Shown here in pieces: positions 26,917 to 37,183 of a DNA stretch of 64,000 nt. The notes below the pieces were generated by a model. It saw only the letters and a list, made by a program, of their open reading frames with translations, was not told the origin of the DNA and did not search any database. The DNA is from an uncultured Clostridia bacterium (GTDB lineage: Bacteria; Bacillota; Clostridia; TANB77; CAG-508), in the NCBI GenBank assembly GCA_934120395.1, contig CAKOTZ010000002.1, positions 1 through 64,000 on the forward strand. The letters are read 5' to 3'. Position 1 is the stretch's first letter; the number at the start of each line of letters is the position of its first letter. Made by a program: the position numbers and the translations under genes.

Positions 26917-28020
26917 TTATTCTTTTAATACTTCATCTAATACATGTGAAAAATACTTCATACTTGTTAAACATTGTTCTAATGTATTTCCTGTTGCTCC
27001 TACTTCTATAATTGTTGCCGCCTTCGTAACGTGTTGATTATATCTTGAATTTCTTAAAATAATCGGTCTAAATAAACCTGGATATAATTCGTTTGCCTTT
27101 TCTTGCACTTTTATAGCAAATTTTAAATTTTGTTGCCAATTTGGATGTGTCAATCCTCCTCCATCAGTACCTATAACAAACATAATTTGAGCTGCATAAT
27201 CATCTCCAATTTTTACAGTAGGAGCATAATCTCCCTTGTTTCCTACTGCATCGCGATGTAAATCAAATACAATGTCATAATTATTTTGTGCTAAATCCTT
27301 ATTTACCGCTTCCAATGAGCGATTATAAGATCCAGTATAAGCAGGATAATCATTTACACTTTTATCGTGTGTCACATTATAACTACTTTTGCTCAAGTAA
27401 CTTTCCAATTCATCTCCCACACGTACAACAGAATAATTTAAATCTGTTGTCCTGTATGTTCCAGTCATTGTATAATTATACTTTTCAGATGGTGTATAAC
27501 TTTCACAAGTATGAGTATGAAAAATTAAAATATCATTTTTGTTTGTAAGTTCAATATCTGGATTTAGTATTTCATCTGTTAAATTATATTTTGAAGCATT
27601 TTTAATTTCTACCGTTTTGTATTTATTTGTATAGGTCGTTTGTATATTGTTATCTTGAATTATTTGTGTATTTACATTCTCAGCAATAGTTTGTTCTTCA
27701 TCCTGTTCGCTCGCAATAGTCTCTTCTATCTTTGGTTTCTCTATAACAATATACTTATTTATCGCAAGTTGAGTGTTTAGTATATACTCACTAAAGGAGC
27801 CAGTTTTAAATTTTTCTGTTTCACTTAAATCAAGACTAGCTCCTTCCTTTTCTTCTAAATATTGTATTGCAGGAATTGTTTTATTCAAAGAAGATGTAAG
27901 AGATTTTTGTTCTAAATAATGATAAGCTTTAATTACTAACACTACAATCAAAATGAGTGCTAGAAATCTAAGTAAATATTTTACTAAATCTCTTAAATTA
28001 AATACTGCAACGTTTACCAT
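26917..28020 (-). CDS. spoIIP: Stage II sporulation protein P
   Basis: Peptidoglycan amidase/endopeptidase that works with SpoIID and SpoIIM in engulfment of the forespore. 367 residues: one N-terminal membrane helix (about 13-32), a low-complexity linker, then the catalytic domain from about 160. Metal/catalytic blocks are 'IFHTHTCESY' near 170 and 'VFDLHRDAVG' near 257, with 'RNSRYNQHV' and a late Glu in 'TIIEVGATGNT'. Good evidence that the organism or its lineage makes endospores. First gene of a run extending to the radical SAM gene. Confidence 0.9.
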   Translation of the reverse strand: MVNVAVFNLRDLVKYLLRFLALILIVVLVIKAYHYLEQKSLTSSLNKTIPAIQYLEEKEGASLDLSETEKFKTGSFSEYILNTQLAINKYIVIEKPKIEETIASEQDEEQTIAENVNTQIIQDNNIQTTYTNKYKTVEIKNASKYNLTDEILNPDIELTNKNDILIFHTHTCESYTPSEKYNYTMTGTYRTTDLNYSVVRVGDELESYLSKSSYNVTHDKSVNDYPAYTGSYNRSLEAVNKDLAQNNYDIVFDLHRDAVGNKGDYAPTVKIGDDYAAQIMFVIGTDGGGLTHPNWQQNLKFAIKVQEKANELYPGLFRPIILRNSRYNQHVTKAATIIEVGATGNTLEQCLTSMKYFSHVLDEVLKE

Positions 28021-28084
28021 ATTTTCTCCTTAAACATATATTTTCTTATTAAATATATATGTTTAATACTGTTAAAATATGCTT

Positions 28085-29338
28085 CTATTTACTTAATACA
28101 TCTATTAATATTTCTGGTATTAAATCTATTTCCGTGTCATTTCCACTATCCATTTCTTTCATTACTGCTTTCTTGTTTGTAAGTTCCGTTTCTCCTATTG
28201 TAATAACATACTTTGCTTTGATTTTATCTGCATATTTAAATTGAGCCTTTATTCCTCTTCCAGAAATATCTTTTTCTATATATATGCCAGCATTTCTTAA
28301 TTTTAATGCTAATTCATTGGCAAACTCCATTGCTTCTTCACCAATTGTAGCCAAAAATAACACTGGTCTAGCCTGTTGTTCAATACATTCTGCATGATAT
28401 TTTTTATATAACTCTATTAGTCTTTCCATTCCTAATGCAAATCCAATTGCTGGTGTATCTTGACCTCCCAATTCTTTTACGAGTCCATCGTATCTACCAC
28501 CACCAAGAATAGTATATCCTTCGTTTTTTGAAACAAATTCAAACACAGTTTTAGTGTAGTAGTCTAGTCCTCTAACAATTCCAGCATCAATCTTATAATT
28601 GATTTCATTTTTTTCTAACTGTTTTTTAACATTTTCAAAATGTTCCTTACATTCATCACATAAATAATCTAATATAACTGGCGCACCCTTATTATATTTC
28701 TTGCAATTTTCTTCTTTGCAATCCAAAATACGCATTGGATTTTTATCATAACGTGATTTACAGTCATCACAGTAGTGTTCTATTTTGTCTTTCAAAAACT
28801 CCTTCAAAGCCTTTTGATATGCTGTTCTGCATGTTGGACAGCCTATACTATTTATGCATAACTCAACATCCGGTACTTCAAATACCTTTATTAATTCGCT
28901 TGCCATAGTAATAATTTCTACATCTGCTAAATATGATGCAGAACCAAACACCTCTGCTCCTATCTGATGAAACTCCCTTAAACGTCCCTTTTGAACATTT
29001 TCATAACGATACATTGCTAGGTTGTACCACATTTTAATCGGAGATGGTTTAGACGCCATTCCATTTTCTATATATGCTCTAACTATTCCAGCTGTTCCTT
29101 CTGGTCTTAGTGTTATACTTCTTCCACCCTTATCATTAAAGGTATACATTTCTTTTTGAACAACATCTGTTGTACCTCCTACTCCTCTTGAAAAAAGCTC
29201 TGTGTGTTCAAACACTGGTAAACGTATTTCTTTAAATCCATAGTTGTTTAATATTCTTTCTATTTTGCTTTCTATTTGTTGCCATAAATAACTTTCTTGT
29301 GGCAACAAGTCTTTTGTTCCTTTTGGTCTTTGTAACAT
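28085..29338 (-). CDS. hisS: Histidine--tRNA ligase
   Basis: Class II aminoacyl-tRNA synthetase charging tRNA-His. 'RPKGTKDLLP' opens the protein. Motif 2 is 'RYENVQKGRLREFHQIGAEVFG', the histidine-specific block is 'IVRGLDYYTKTVFEF', motif 3 is 'PAIGFALGMERLI', and there is a C-terminal anticodon domain. Between motif 2 and the His block lies a Cys-rich insert with C-x2-C pairs ('CPTC', 'CDDC', 'CDEC'), probably binding zinc. ATG 29338 preferred to the GTG three codons earlier. Last gene after recJ, relA and an MBL gene. Confidence 0.95.
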   Translation of the reverse strand: MLQRPKGTKDLLPQESYLWQQIESKIERILNNYGFKEIRLPVFEHTELFSRGVGGTTDVVQKEMYTFNDKGGRSITLRPEGTAGIVRAYIENGMASKPSPIKMWYNLAMYRYENVQKGRLREFHQIGAEVFGSASYLADVEIITMASELIKVFEVPDVELCINSIGCPTCRTAYQKALKEFLKDKIEHYCDDCKSRYDKNPMRILDCKEENCKKYNKGAPVILDYLCDECKEHFENVKKQLEKNEINYKIDAGIVRGLDYYTKTVFEFVSKNEGYTILGGGRYDGLVKELGGQDTPAIGFALGMERLIELYKKYHAECIEQQARPVLFLATIGEEAMEFANELALKLRNAGIYIEKDISGRGIKAQFKYADKIKAKYVITIGETELTNKKAVMKEMDSGNDTEIDLIPEILIDVLSK

Positions 29339-29356
29339 ATATATCACACTTTCTCT

Positions 29357-30004
29357 TTAAATTTTTCTTGGTTGCAAATTAAAATATATTGGTTCTTCTT
29401 CTTTTATCATAGATGATTTGCCATGTCCTGGATAAATAATTGTATCTTCAGGTAAAACTAATAATTTATTTGTAATTGAGCGCATAATTTCTTTAAAATC
29501 ACCCGTTGGCAGGTCAGTTCTTCCCCAAGTTCCTCTAAATAAAGTATCCCCTGACAAAAGAAGTTTTTCTTCTTCACAATATAAACATATACCTCCAGCA
29601 GTATGTCCAGGAGTATGAATAATTTTAAATTCTATATCTCCTATATGAATAATATCTCCATCATCTAATCTTGAATCAGCCTCTAGTACAATTCTATGAT
29701 CTCCAATAATATCTGTTAAGCTAATTTCCGGATTATATAAGCTTTCTGCTTCCTTACGATGTATTAAAATTTTACCTCCTAATGCATTTTTAACATCAAC
29801 AACAGCTCCAATATGGTCTGCATGGCAATGTGTTAATACAATGTATTTTATTGTTACTCCTAATACATTAATCATTTCTATTATTTTATCCGCTTCTGCT
29901 CCCGGATCAACTATCATAGCTTCTTTTGTATTTTCGTCTGCGACAATATAGCAATTAGTTACATGTGTTGGTTCTACATAAAGCCTCATTCTCTTCAGTA
30001 TCAT
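29357..30004 (-). CDS. MBL-fold metallo-hydrolase, glyoxalase II-like
   Basis: Metallo-beta-lactamase fold with the metal motif 'THCHADH', then 'HTPGHTAGG', Asp in 'LLSGDTLFR' and a final His in 'IYPGHGKSS'. Similar to YqgX/GloB2-type hydrolases that split thioesters such as lactoylglutathione-like or bacillithiol conjugates; the substrate is not fixed by sequence. Several Met codons are possible starts; ATG 30004 has AAGGA at fair spacing, the open frame begins at 30022. It lies between relA and hisS, a common Firmicute order. Confidence 0.85.
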   Translation of the reverse strand: MILKRMRLYVEPTHVTNCYIVADENTKEAMIVDPGAEADKIIEMINVLGVTIKYIVLTHCHADHIGAVVDVKNALGGKILIHRKEAESLYNPEISLTDIIGDHRIVLEADSRLDDGDIIHIGDIEFKIIHTPGHTAGGICLYCEEEKLLLSGDTLFRGTWGRTDLPTGDFKEIMRSITNKLLVLPEDTIIYPGHGKSSMIKEEEPIYFNLQPRKI

Positions 30005-30038
30005 GCTAAACATCCTTTCCATCTTTTCATTTTAACAA

Positions 30039-32240
30039 TTATATCTTATTGTTTTTTCTTTTTACATCAAATACACTATCAATATTTCTCAATACTTTAA
30101 TAACTTTGTTTAATTCATCTAAATTTTCTATTTCAATTGTTAACTCTGTTAATGCCACTCTTTCTTTATTTGCCTTAGAACTTACTGCAATTATAGTAAC
30201 CTTTGTTTCTTCCATTTTTCTTATAATATCAGCTAATAGACCCTTTCTATCATTTGCATAAACTTCAATATCAACATGATATTTTGCCTTTGCTTCTTCA
30301 TACCAGTATACATCAATCATTCTATTTTCGTTTGACACTAATTCCTTAACATTAACGCAATCTGCACGGTGAACTGAAACTCCTCTTCCTTTTGTTATAT
30401 ATCCAACAATAGCATCTCCTGGTAATGGGTTACAACATTTTGATAATTTTACTAAACAATTATCAATTCCCTTAACAACTATACCAGACTTTGATGGTTT
30501 ATTGTTTGGCTTTCTTTGAACCAGCTCTTCAATTTTTGCTTCAATATTTTCTTCATTATGTTCTTTTCGATATTCTTCTAATATTCTAGATATAATCTTT
30601 CCCGCACTCATAGCTCCAAATCCAATACTTGCATACATATCATCTAAAGAATTAAATTTATATCTATTTAAAGCTACTTGAACCCATTCTGGCTTAAACA
30701 ATTCAGCATGTGTCATTCCAATTCTTTTTATTTCTTTTTCAACACTTTCTTTTCCTTTAGTAATATTCTCCTCTCTTAATGCTTTTTTAAACCATTGTTG
30801 AATTTTATTTTTAGCACTTGAACTCTTTACAAACTTAAGCCAATCTCTACTTGGTCCCTTAGAATTTTCAGAAGTAATAATTTCTACAATGTCTCCATTG
30901 TTTAAAGGTGTTAAAATTGGCATCATTTTACTATTAATTTTAGCACCAACCATTTTATGACCTACTTCTGCATGTATACTATAGGCTAAATCTATAGCAT
31001 TACTTCCTTTTGGCAATACTTTTATATCTCCTTTGGGAGTGAACACATATACCTCATCTTCAAACAATTCTGTTTTTAATGTTTTTAAAAATTCATCAGG
31101 ATCTAGAGTATCTTTTTGCCATTCTAATGTTTCTCTAAGCCAAGCTAATTTATCGTCCTTTACAGTTACGTTGCTTTTTTGTCCTTTATTATTTACCTCT
31201 TTATATGCCCAATGTGCAGCAATACCAAATTCCGCAATACGATGCATATCCCAAGTACGTATTTGTACCTCGAATGGTGTACCATTAGGTCCAATTAAAG
31301 TTGTATGAATTGATTGATACATATTTGGTTTTGGAACAGCAATATAATCTTTAAAACGTCCTGGCATAGGATTGTATAATTCGTGCACAATTCCTAATGC
31401 AGCATAGCAATCCTTTACAGAATTTACAACAATTCTAATAGCAAACAAATCATAAATTTCATCTAATGTTTTATTGTCTCTTTTCATTTTTCTATATATG
31501 CTATATAAATGCTTTGCTCTTCCTTGTATCTCATATTCAATATTTTCTCTTTTTAATTCTGTTTCTACTTGTTCAACAATTTGGTCTAGAAATTTTAAAC
31601 GTTCTTCTCTTTTTTTATCAAGTCCTTGCACAATTTCAAAATATTCTTCTGGATATAAATATCTAAATGACAAATCTTCTAGTTCCCATTTTAAAGAGTA
31701 GATACCCAAACGGTTTGCAAGTGGTGCATATAAATCCATAGTTTCTTTTGCATTTGCTATTTGCCTGTCTCTTGATAAATATTTTAAAGTTCTCATATTA
31801 TGCAAACGGTCTGCAAGCTTAATTAGTATTACACGTATATCTTTACCCATTGCTAAAAACATTTTTCGGTAATCTTCCACTTGTTGTTCCTGTGCTGTTG
31901 TATATTGTAATTTGTTTAACTTTGTTACCCCAGCAACCATGTCTGCAACAGATTCACCGAATTGTTCCCTTATATCAGCATCTGTAACTGGAGTATCTTC
32001 AACAACATCATGTAATAATGCTGCACATATTGTTTCTTCATCCATTTCTAGTTCAGCCAAAGTATATGCAACTTGCAATGGGTGAATAATATATGGTTCT
32101 CCAGATTTTCTACATTGATCTCCATGTTGTCTACTTGCTAAATTATATGCTTTTTGAATTACTTCAATATTTGCATTTTGCTTTTTTTCTTTTACCTTTG
32201 CTATTACATCTTCTATTGTATAATTTTTGTTTTCTGACAT
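30039..32240 (-). CDS. relA: Bifunctional (p)ppGpp synthetase/hydrolase
   Basis: RelA/SpoT homologue of 733 residues that makes and degrades the stringent-response alarmone. The HD hydrolase domain has 'AALLHDVVEDT' (74-83), so hydrolysis is expected to be active. The synthetase domain has 'RAKHLYSIYRKM' near 240 and 'YQSIHTTLIGP'. A TGS domain ('VYVFTPKGDIKVLPKG') and C-terminal zinc-finger-like and ACT domains follow. Seventeen bases after recJ and followed at 34 bases by the MBL gene. Confidence 0.95.
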   Translation of the reverse strand: MSENKNYTIEDVIAKVKEKKQNANIEVIQKAYNLASRQHGDQCRKSGEPYIIHPLQVAYTLAELEMDEETICAALLHDVVEDTPVTDADIREQFGESVADMVAGVTKLNKLQYTTAQEQQVEDYRKMFLAMGKDIRVILIKLADRLHNMRTLKYLSRDRQIANAKETMDLYAPLANRLGIYSLKWELEDLSFRYLYPEEYFEIVQGLDKKREERLKFLDQIVEQVETELKRENIEYEIQGRAKHLYSIYRKMKRDNKTLDEIYDLFAIRIVVNSVKDCYAALGIVHELYNPMPGRFKDYIAVPKPNMYQSIHTTLIGPNGTPFEVQIRTWDMHRIAEFGIAAHWAYKEVNNKGQKSNVTVKDDKLAWLRETLEWQKDTLDPDEFLKTLKTELFEDEVYVFTPKGDIKVLPKGSNAIDLAYSIHAEVGHKMVGAKINSKMMPILTPLNNGDIVEIITSENSKGPSRDWLKFVKSSSAKNKIQQWFKKALREENITKGKESVEKEIKRIGMTHAELFKPEWVQVALNRYKFNSLDDMYASIGFGAMSAGKIISRILEEYRKEHNEENIEAKIEELVQRKPNNKPSKSGIVVKGIDNCLVKLSKCCNPLPGDAIVGYITKGRGVSVHRADCVNVKELVSNENRMIDVYWYEEAKAKYHVDIEVYANDRKGLLADIIRKMEETKVTIIAVSSKANKERVALTELTIEIENLDELNKVIKVLRNIDSVFDVKRKNNKI

Positions 32241-32256
32241 AGTTAAACTCTCCCCT

Positions 32257-33525
32257 CTAATTATATGATTTTCTAATATCTCTTAAATTAATTTGTATTG
32301 ACTCTTTCTGATTAAATACATTTATTTCTACAACACCAGCAACATCTACTTTGTCTCCAATTAAGTATTCGCTTGCTAAATTGCCCATATTAAATCCAAT
32401 AGCATCTAGCCAAATATTTCCGTCCTTTAATGTGAGTTTTAAATGTTTGCCATCTGATAAAGCTCTAATTGAATCTATTTTTAATCCTCTATACATAAAT
32501 ATAGGCATTTTATTAGCTTCACCAAATGGTTCAAGTAATGAAATTTGCTCTATAATTTCTTTATTCATACAACTCGCATTTATTTCGGCATCAATTTTTA
32601 TAATAGGTAGTATTTCCTCTAAATGACTCTCTAATGCAATTTTTTCAAAAGCTATTTTAAAATCTTCAAATTGTGACTTTTTAAGACTTAATCCAACAGC
32701 CATTTCGTGCCCACCATATTTTTCCAAGTAGTTACTTGTTTGGCATAAAGCATTATGTAGGTCAAAACCTAAAACACTTCTTCCTGAACCTTTTCCTTCT
32801 TCTCCTTCAAAGCATATTAAAATTGTAGGCTTATAAAATAAATCAGTAATTTTTGATGCAACTATTCCTATAACCCCATGATGCCAATTATCGCTTCCCA
32901 ATATAATAGCTTTTGTATTTTCACCAGTTTGTTTTATTTTTTCCAAAGCTTCGTCAAAAATTTTCTTTTCTGTACTTTGTCTTTCTATATTGTATCTATT
33001 TAAATTTTCTGTTATTCGCACTGCCTCTACTATATTTTCTGTAAGAAATAATTGCAAAGCTTCTTCTGCATGTCCCATTCTTCCACAAGCATTTATTCTA
33101 GGTGCAATTCCAAAGGATACCATATTTGAATCAATTTTTTTATATTTTGATGATTTTATTAATTCTCTAAGCCCTATATTTCTTGTAAGCTCCACTAGCC
33201 TTAATCCCAATTTAGCAATAACTCTATTTTCATCTACCAATGGAACAATGTCTGATATAGTACCTATGCAAACTAAGTCTAAATATTTTAGGTATTCCTT
33301 TTCCTCTAATTTTAATTCTATACTTAAGGCTTGGATTAGCTTAAAAACTACCCCTACTCCAGCCAAACCTCTAAATGGATATTTACTATCCTTTCTTTTT
33401 GGATTAACAATTGCTTTTGCTTTTGGCAATTCATCTAAGGTTTCGTGATGGTCTGTTATTATAGTTTCTATTCCTAAGCTATTTGCATATTCTATTTCAT
33501 CTATTCCGTGAAATACCACAGTCAA
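32257..33525 (-). pseudogene. recJ: RecJ exonuclease, C-terminal part after a frameshift
   Basis: Continuation of the gene at 33497-33946 in another frame. It carries the DHH motif ('IITDHHE'), 'NPKRKDSKYPFRGLAGVGV', the DHHA1 region with 'GSGRSVLGFDLHNAL' and 'YGGHEMAVGLSL', and the OB-like C-terminal domain. Removing one base at 33508 (extra C on the coding strand) restores the family-typical 'DCGISGIDEIEYA'. The Met shown by the open frame is therefore artificial. Apart from this point the sequence is intact, so a sequencing error or a very recent mutation is likely. Confidence 0.85.
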
Positions 33526-33946
33526 CTGTTATCATTAACTGATATCCTGCTTCAGCGATTTCCTTTATTGCTTTTTTATTCAGCCCATATCCTTCTTCTA
33601 ATCGATTTGGTATGTAATAAGATACATCTATACCTCTTTCATCAAGGAATTTCTTTAATACACTAATACTTGTAATACCATCTACATCATAGTCTCCATA
33701 AATAATTATCTTGCTCTTTTGACTTATAGCATCTATTATTCTATCTACAGCTAATTTCATATCCTGTAATAAAAATGGATCGTGAAAATCGTTTCTAGTA
33801 GGGTTTAAAAACAATTTTATTTCTTCTGTTTCTGTAATATGTCTGTTAACAAGAACTTTTGCTACTAATTCAGATACCTTACACTCATCAACAATTTTTG
33901 CTACTTTTTCTTTATCTGGTGTATAATATTCCCATTTTTTATTCAT
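33497..33946 (-). pseudogene. recJ: RecJ exonuclease, N-terminal part before a frameshift
   Basis: Single-strand 5'-3' exonuclease of recombination and repair. This part holds phosphoesterase motif I, 'IIYGDYDVDGITS', and the start of motif II, 'ITVDCGIS', after which the frame runs into 'RNR' and stops. With the downstream part it would be about 560 residues, normal for Firmicute RecJ. First gene of the recJ-relA-MBL-hisS run. Confidence 0.85.
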
Positions 33947-34038
33947 TTATCTCTCCTGTGAACTTTTTATAGTTTATTTTATAACATTTTTTTATTTTTT
34001 AAAAGCCCTTTTGCTATTTTTTTAATAATTTGTATTTC

Positions 34039-34065
34039 AAAAGGACTAGCAAATGCTAGTCCTTT
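34039..34065 (-). terminator. Terminator of the 181-residue membrane protein gene
   Basis: AAAGGACTAGCA/TGCTAGTCCTTT stem just after the stop at 34075, followed by a short T stretch on the minus strand. Confidence 0.75.
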
Positions 34066-34074
34066 CCCCTTGAA

Positions 34075-34620
34075 TTATTCCAAATACTTAAGCTGTAAAC
34101 TTTTAGCCTGAATAATTAACTCTTCGTGTCTTAATTTAAGCTTTTTCCATTCTAAACTGTCCCACTGCTTTTCATGTTTTTCAACTATCTCCCACTGTTC
34201 TTTATCCTCCTTAATATACTCGCTTAAGACCTTATCGTTAATCTGCTCATAGTTCCGCTGATAGCGGTCAAGTACACTCTTTGAAGCAATAACCCTATTG
34301 GCATCAGAATGAAAATCTTTATGTACTAAATATTGTTGCATTTCTCTTACATTTTTATCTGTTTCCTCCATAAAAAGTTTTAGTTCATAATTTTCATTTC
34401 TTTTCTGATAATGCTCTTCTGCACGCTGGCTTGATTCTGCTTTCTGTGTTCTACTACTTTGGGTAGTTTGAATACTAGATCGCTTTTTTAGGTCAATCTG
34501 CCGATTAATATCAGAATCTATTAAAAGTGCCAGTAAAACTCCAATAACAAATCCTACCAAAAGTATAATAGCCATCTTTTTTAGAGTAATATCACTTACC
34601 CAGTCTATGATTTTCCTCAT
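34075..34620 (-). CDS. Membrane-anchored hypothetical protein
   Basis: Unrecognised protein of 181 residues. A membrane helix at about 15-35 is followed by a Ser/Gln/Arg-rich linker and a highly charged, helical, coiled-coil-like domain. Composition is a little richer in GC than its neighbours. It stands alone with its own ribosome site (GGAGGAG) and terminator, between recJ and a metallopeptidase gene. Confidence 0.65.
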   Translation of the reverse strand: MRKIIDWVSDITLKKMAIILLVGFVIGVLLALLIDSDINRQIDLKKRSSIQTTQSSRTQKAESSQRAEEHYQKRNENYELKLFMEETDKNVREMQQYLVHKDFHSDANRVIASKSVLDRYQRNYEQINDKVLSEYIKEDKEQWEIVEKHEKQWDSLEWKKLKLRHEELIIQAKSLQLKYLE

Positions 34621-34700
34621 GTTGCTCTCCTCCTGTCATATTCAAGGACTTAAAATTTAATTCTAATGCTATTTTACCACCTTTGTCCGAATTTTGCAAA

Positions 34701-35399
34701 TTAAATTCCAATTTTAAAATATGCAACTATCATAAATATTATAATTTTTACTAAAATATTAAAAATTAAATTGTAATTTACATATTGAACCCCTATTTTA
34801 TTTAAAACATCATAGTTTCCAACTATTTCTTCGACTTCTTCTGGTTTAATTAATCTTTCTGTTCGCATATATGCTTTTGCTAAATATCTAGCCTTAACCA
34901 TAGCATCTGTTTCTAAATAGCTTCTTACCATATAATAAACTAATCCAAACAAGCAAAGCAAGAAAGCGTGAAGCCATATATTTTGTACTATCCCCAACAA
35001 TACCAGTAATGTGATTACAGCAAAATATATTAGATATAAATTTGAGAATATAAAATGAAACCATAAATTTTTTTTATCCTGCATAGAATGAATACATTCA
35101 TGCGCTATAGTTTGAATTCTTGTGTATTTATTTTTTAAATTTGCTATTGCTATCTTGTCCGTCATAACCAAATATAAGCAAAGATCAGTTTTATCGTCCT
35201 CTTCTATTTTTGTTGTTTTATTTCCAAGCATAGACAAAATTTTCTTACCAATTTCTATATTATCTGGAAATACATCCGTAAGTTTATTTAATTTTTCATT
35301 TTCAGATAATTGTTTTATTTTGTCTACGGATGTATGAAATAATAGTCGTAATGTTATTAACACTACGACCATAGTAATTATAGCAATTATTATTTGCAT
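34701..35399 (-). CDS. Membrane zinc metallopeptidase-like protein (HExxH)
   Basis: 232 residues with an N-terminal membrane helix, a zinc-binding 'AHECIHSMQD' (HExxH) near residue 98, two more membrane helices (about 118-150), 'LETDAMVKARYLA' with a possible third ligand, and a C-terminal helix. The layout recalls the YugP/M48-like group of membrane metallopeptidases. Substrate unknown. Third gene after the GT4 and YlbF genes. Confidence 0.7.
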   Translation of the reverse strand: MQIIIAIITMVVVLITLRLLFHTSVDKIKQLSENEKLNKLTDVFPDNIEIGKKILSMLGNKTTKIEEDDKTDLCLYLVMTDKIAIANLKNKYTRIQTIAHECIHSMQDKKNLWFHFIFSNLYLIYFAVITLLVLLGIVQNIWLHAFLLCLFGLVYYMVRSYLETDAMVKARYLAKAYMRTERLIKPEEVEEIVGNYDVLNKIGVQYVNYNLIFNILVKIIIFMIVAYFKIGI

Positions 35400-35430
35400 A
35401 TATTTTACCTCTTTCTATCATTTTATAAAA

Positions 35431-35763
35431 TTATAAAACGTCTTTTACTGCATCTCCAATAATCTTGTTTATGTCTGCTAACATTACGTTAAATCTAACC
35501 TCGGTATCAAAAAACTTTTTAATATCCTTGTTTTCTAGTAAAATCATATATAGTTCTTGTAATCTCTTCATTTTTTCTTCATTTTGCTTTTCACCCTGAA
35601 TTTCAAGCACTTGAGTTTCGTATCTTATTTTTTCAAATTCCTCTACCTTTTCCTTTAATTCTGGGTTTGCATATACCATGTCCTTCATTTCTTTATATTC
35701 AATATATTCTCTGCTCTGACGTATTTGTCTTGCTAATTCATGAGTTGTATCATATACAGTCAT
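35431..35763 (-). CDS. YlbF/YmcA family regulator
   Basis: All-helical protein of 110 residues ('LARQIRQSREYIEYKEMKDMVYANPELKEKVEEFEKIRYE'-like opening) of the Com_YlbF family. In Bacillus the relatives YlbF, YmcA and YaaT act on RNase Y and affect competence, sporulation and biofilm. Here it lies between GT4 and metallopeptidase genes. GGAGG precedes the ATG. Confidence 0.82.
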   Translation of the reverse strand: MTVYDTTHELARQIRQSREYIEYKEMKDMVYANPELKEKVEEFEKIRYETQVLEIQGEKQNEEKMKRLQELYMILLENKDIKKFFDTEVRFNVMLADINKIIGDAVKDVL

Positions 35764-35777
35764 TTTGCACCTCCAAT

Positions 35778-37070
35778 TTAAGCATAAGCTTGTCTTTTCT
35801 TAAATCCTAATAAACTTGTAATTTCTGCTTCTGTATTTTTAGCCTTTTTAGTTTTCTTTGCTTTTTCTTGAGCAATTTGTTTTGCTTGTCTTTCAGCCAT
35901 TGTTTCACAAATTGCTTTTTGATATACAAAATGTGTATCTTGAGCAATTTTTGTCCAGTTAAATTCATTCTTCACCTTCAATTTTGCTTGTTTCACAACG
36001 CTATCGCATAATTGTGGATTATATAATAGTTCCAAAATAGAATCTGCAAGTGAATTTGGATTTCCAGCATAGCTTTTCATTCCATTTACTTTATGCTCTA
36101 CTGTTTCATTTAAACCACCAACATCAGAAACAACTGTTGGAACTCCTGCAAGCATTGCTTCCAATGCAACAATTCCAAAAGGTTCGTATGTACTTGGAAA
36201 TACTGCTACATCAGCAACTTTATACATTTTACAAACTTGCTTTGAGTCTAAGTATCCAGTAAAGTAAACCTTGTTCTCAATACCCAAATATTTAACTTGT
36301 GCCTTTAATTCATCAAGCATTCCACCTTTTCCAGCAATTATCAGTTTGCTATCATGGTATCTATCTAATATTTTCGGCATTGCAGATATTAGATGTTGAA
36401 CTCCTTTTTCATATACAAGTCTGCCCATAAATAAAATTATTTTTTCATTATCTAGGGCATATTTTCTTCTAAACTCGTAATCCTTTTCTACATTATTGAA
36501 TGTCGTTAAATTAACACCATTTGGTACTACATTAATTTTTTCGAATGGTAAACCAAATAAACGTTGTAATTCATTCTTCATATAATTACTATTTACTAAT
36601 ACTTCAGATGCTTCATAAGTTAAAAGCCATTCTGTATCATTAATATATCTTTGTACTTCATCATGAATTCCTGAATTTCTTCCTGCTTCAGTTGCATGTA
36701 TTGTTGCTACCAAAGGAATATTATATGAATTTTTTAATGTTTTAGCTGCATAAGCAACTAACCAATCATGTGCGTGAATGACATCAAAATTACCCTCTTT
36801 TGCAATTATCTCATTTGCCTTTGCAATTAAATTAAAATTCATTTGCATAATCCAATCAATAAAATTGTTTGGATTAATCATATAGTTATCTACACGGTGA
36901 ATTTTTACTCCTTTATCATTTTCAAACTCAGGCATATTACCTTCTCTATATGTTATAACATGTACCTCATGACCATCTTTTATTAATCTCTTAGATAAAT
37001 CATGAACAACCCTTGCTATTCCTCCCACAATTCTTGGTGGATATTCCCATGTTAACATTAAAATTTTCAT
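35778..37070 (-). CDS. GT4 glycosyltransferase, glycogen/starch synthase type
   Basis: GT-B fold enzyme of 430 residues. N-terminal half: 'WEYPPRIVGGIARVV' and 'DVIHAHDWLVAYAA'. C-terminal half: 'LFMGRLVYEKGVQHLI' and the donor-binding block 'PSTYEPFGIVALEAMLAGVPTV'. The C-terminal 30 residues are Lys/Ala-rich. Close to the GT4-type synthases that use ADP- or UDP-glucose for alpha-glucan synthesis. A GH57 branching enzyme gene lies divergently 1.1 kb away, supporting glycogen as the product. ATG 37070 chosen (GGGAG upstream); the open frame extends to a TTG. Confidence 0.85.
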   Translation of the reverse strand: MKILMLTWEYPPRIVGGIARVVHDLSKRLIKDGHEVHVITYREGNMPEFENDKGVKIHRVDNYMINPNNFIDWIMQMNFNLIAKANEIIAKEGNFDVIHAHDWLVAYAAKTLKNSYNIPLVATIHATEAGRNSGIHDEVQRYINDTEWLLTYEASEVLVNSNYMKNELQRLFGLPFEKINVVPNGVNLTTFNNVEKDYEFRRKYALDNEKIILFMGRLVYEKGVQHLISAMPKILDRYHDSKLIIAGKGGMLDELKAQVKYLGIENKVYFTGYLDSKQVCKMYKVADVAVFPSTYEPFGIVALEAMLAGVPTVVSDVGGLNETVEHKVNGMKSYAGNPNSLADSILELLYNPQLCDSVVKQAKLKVKNEFNWTKIAQDTHFVYQKAICETMAERQAKQIAQEKAKKTKKAKNTEAEITSLLGFKKRQAYA

Positions 37071-37183
37071 TTTAGCATACTCCCTTCGACTTTCTTTCGT
37101 ATCTAGCAACTTTTTTCGTTTTAATTAGCTTAATTTTATATTATAATATGTAAAAAGTAAATATTATTTTATAATTTTTATAA

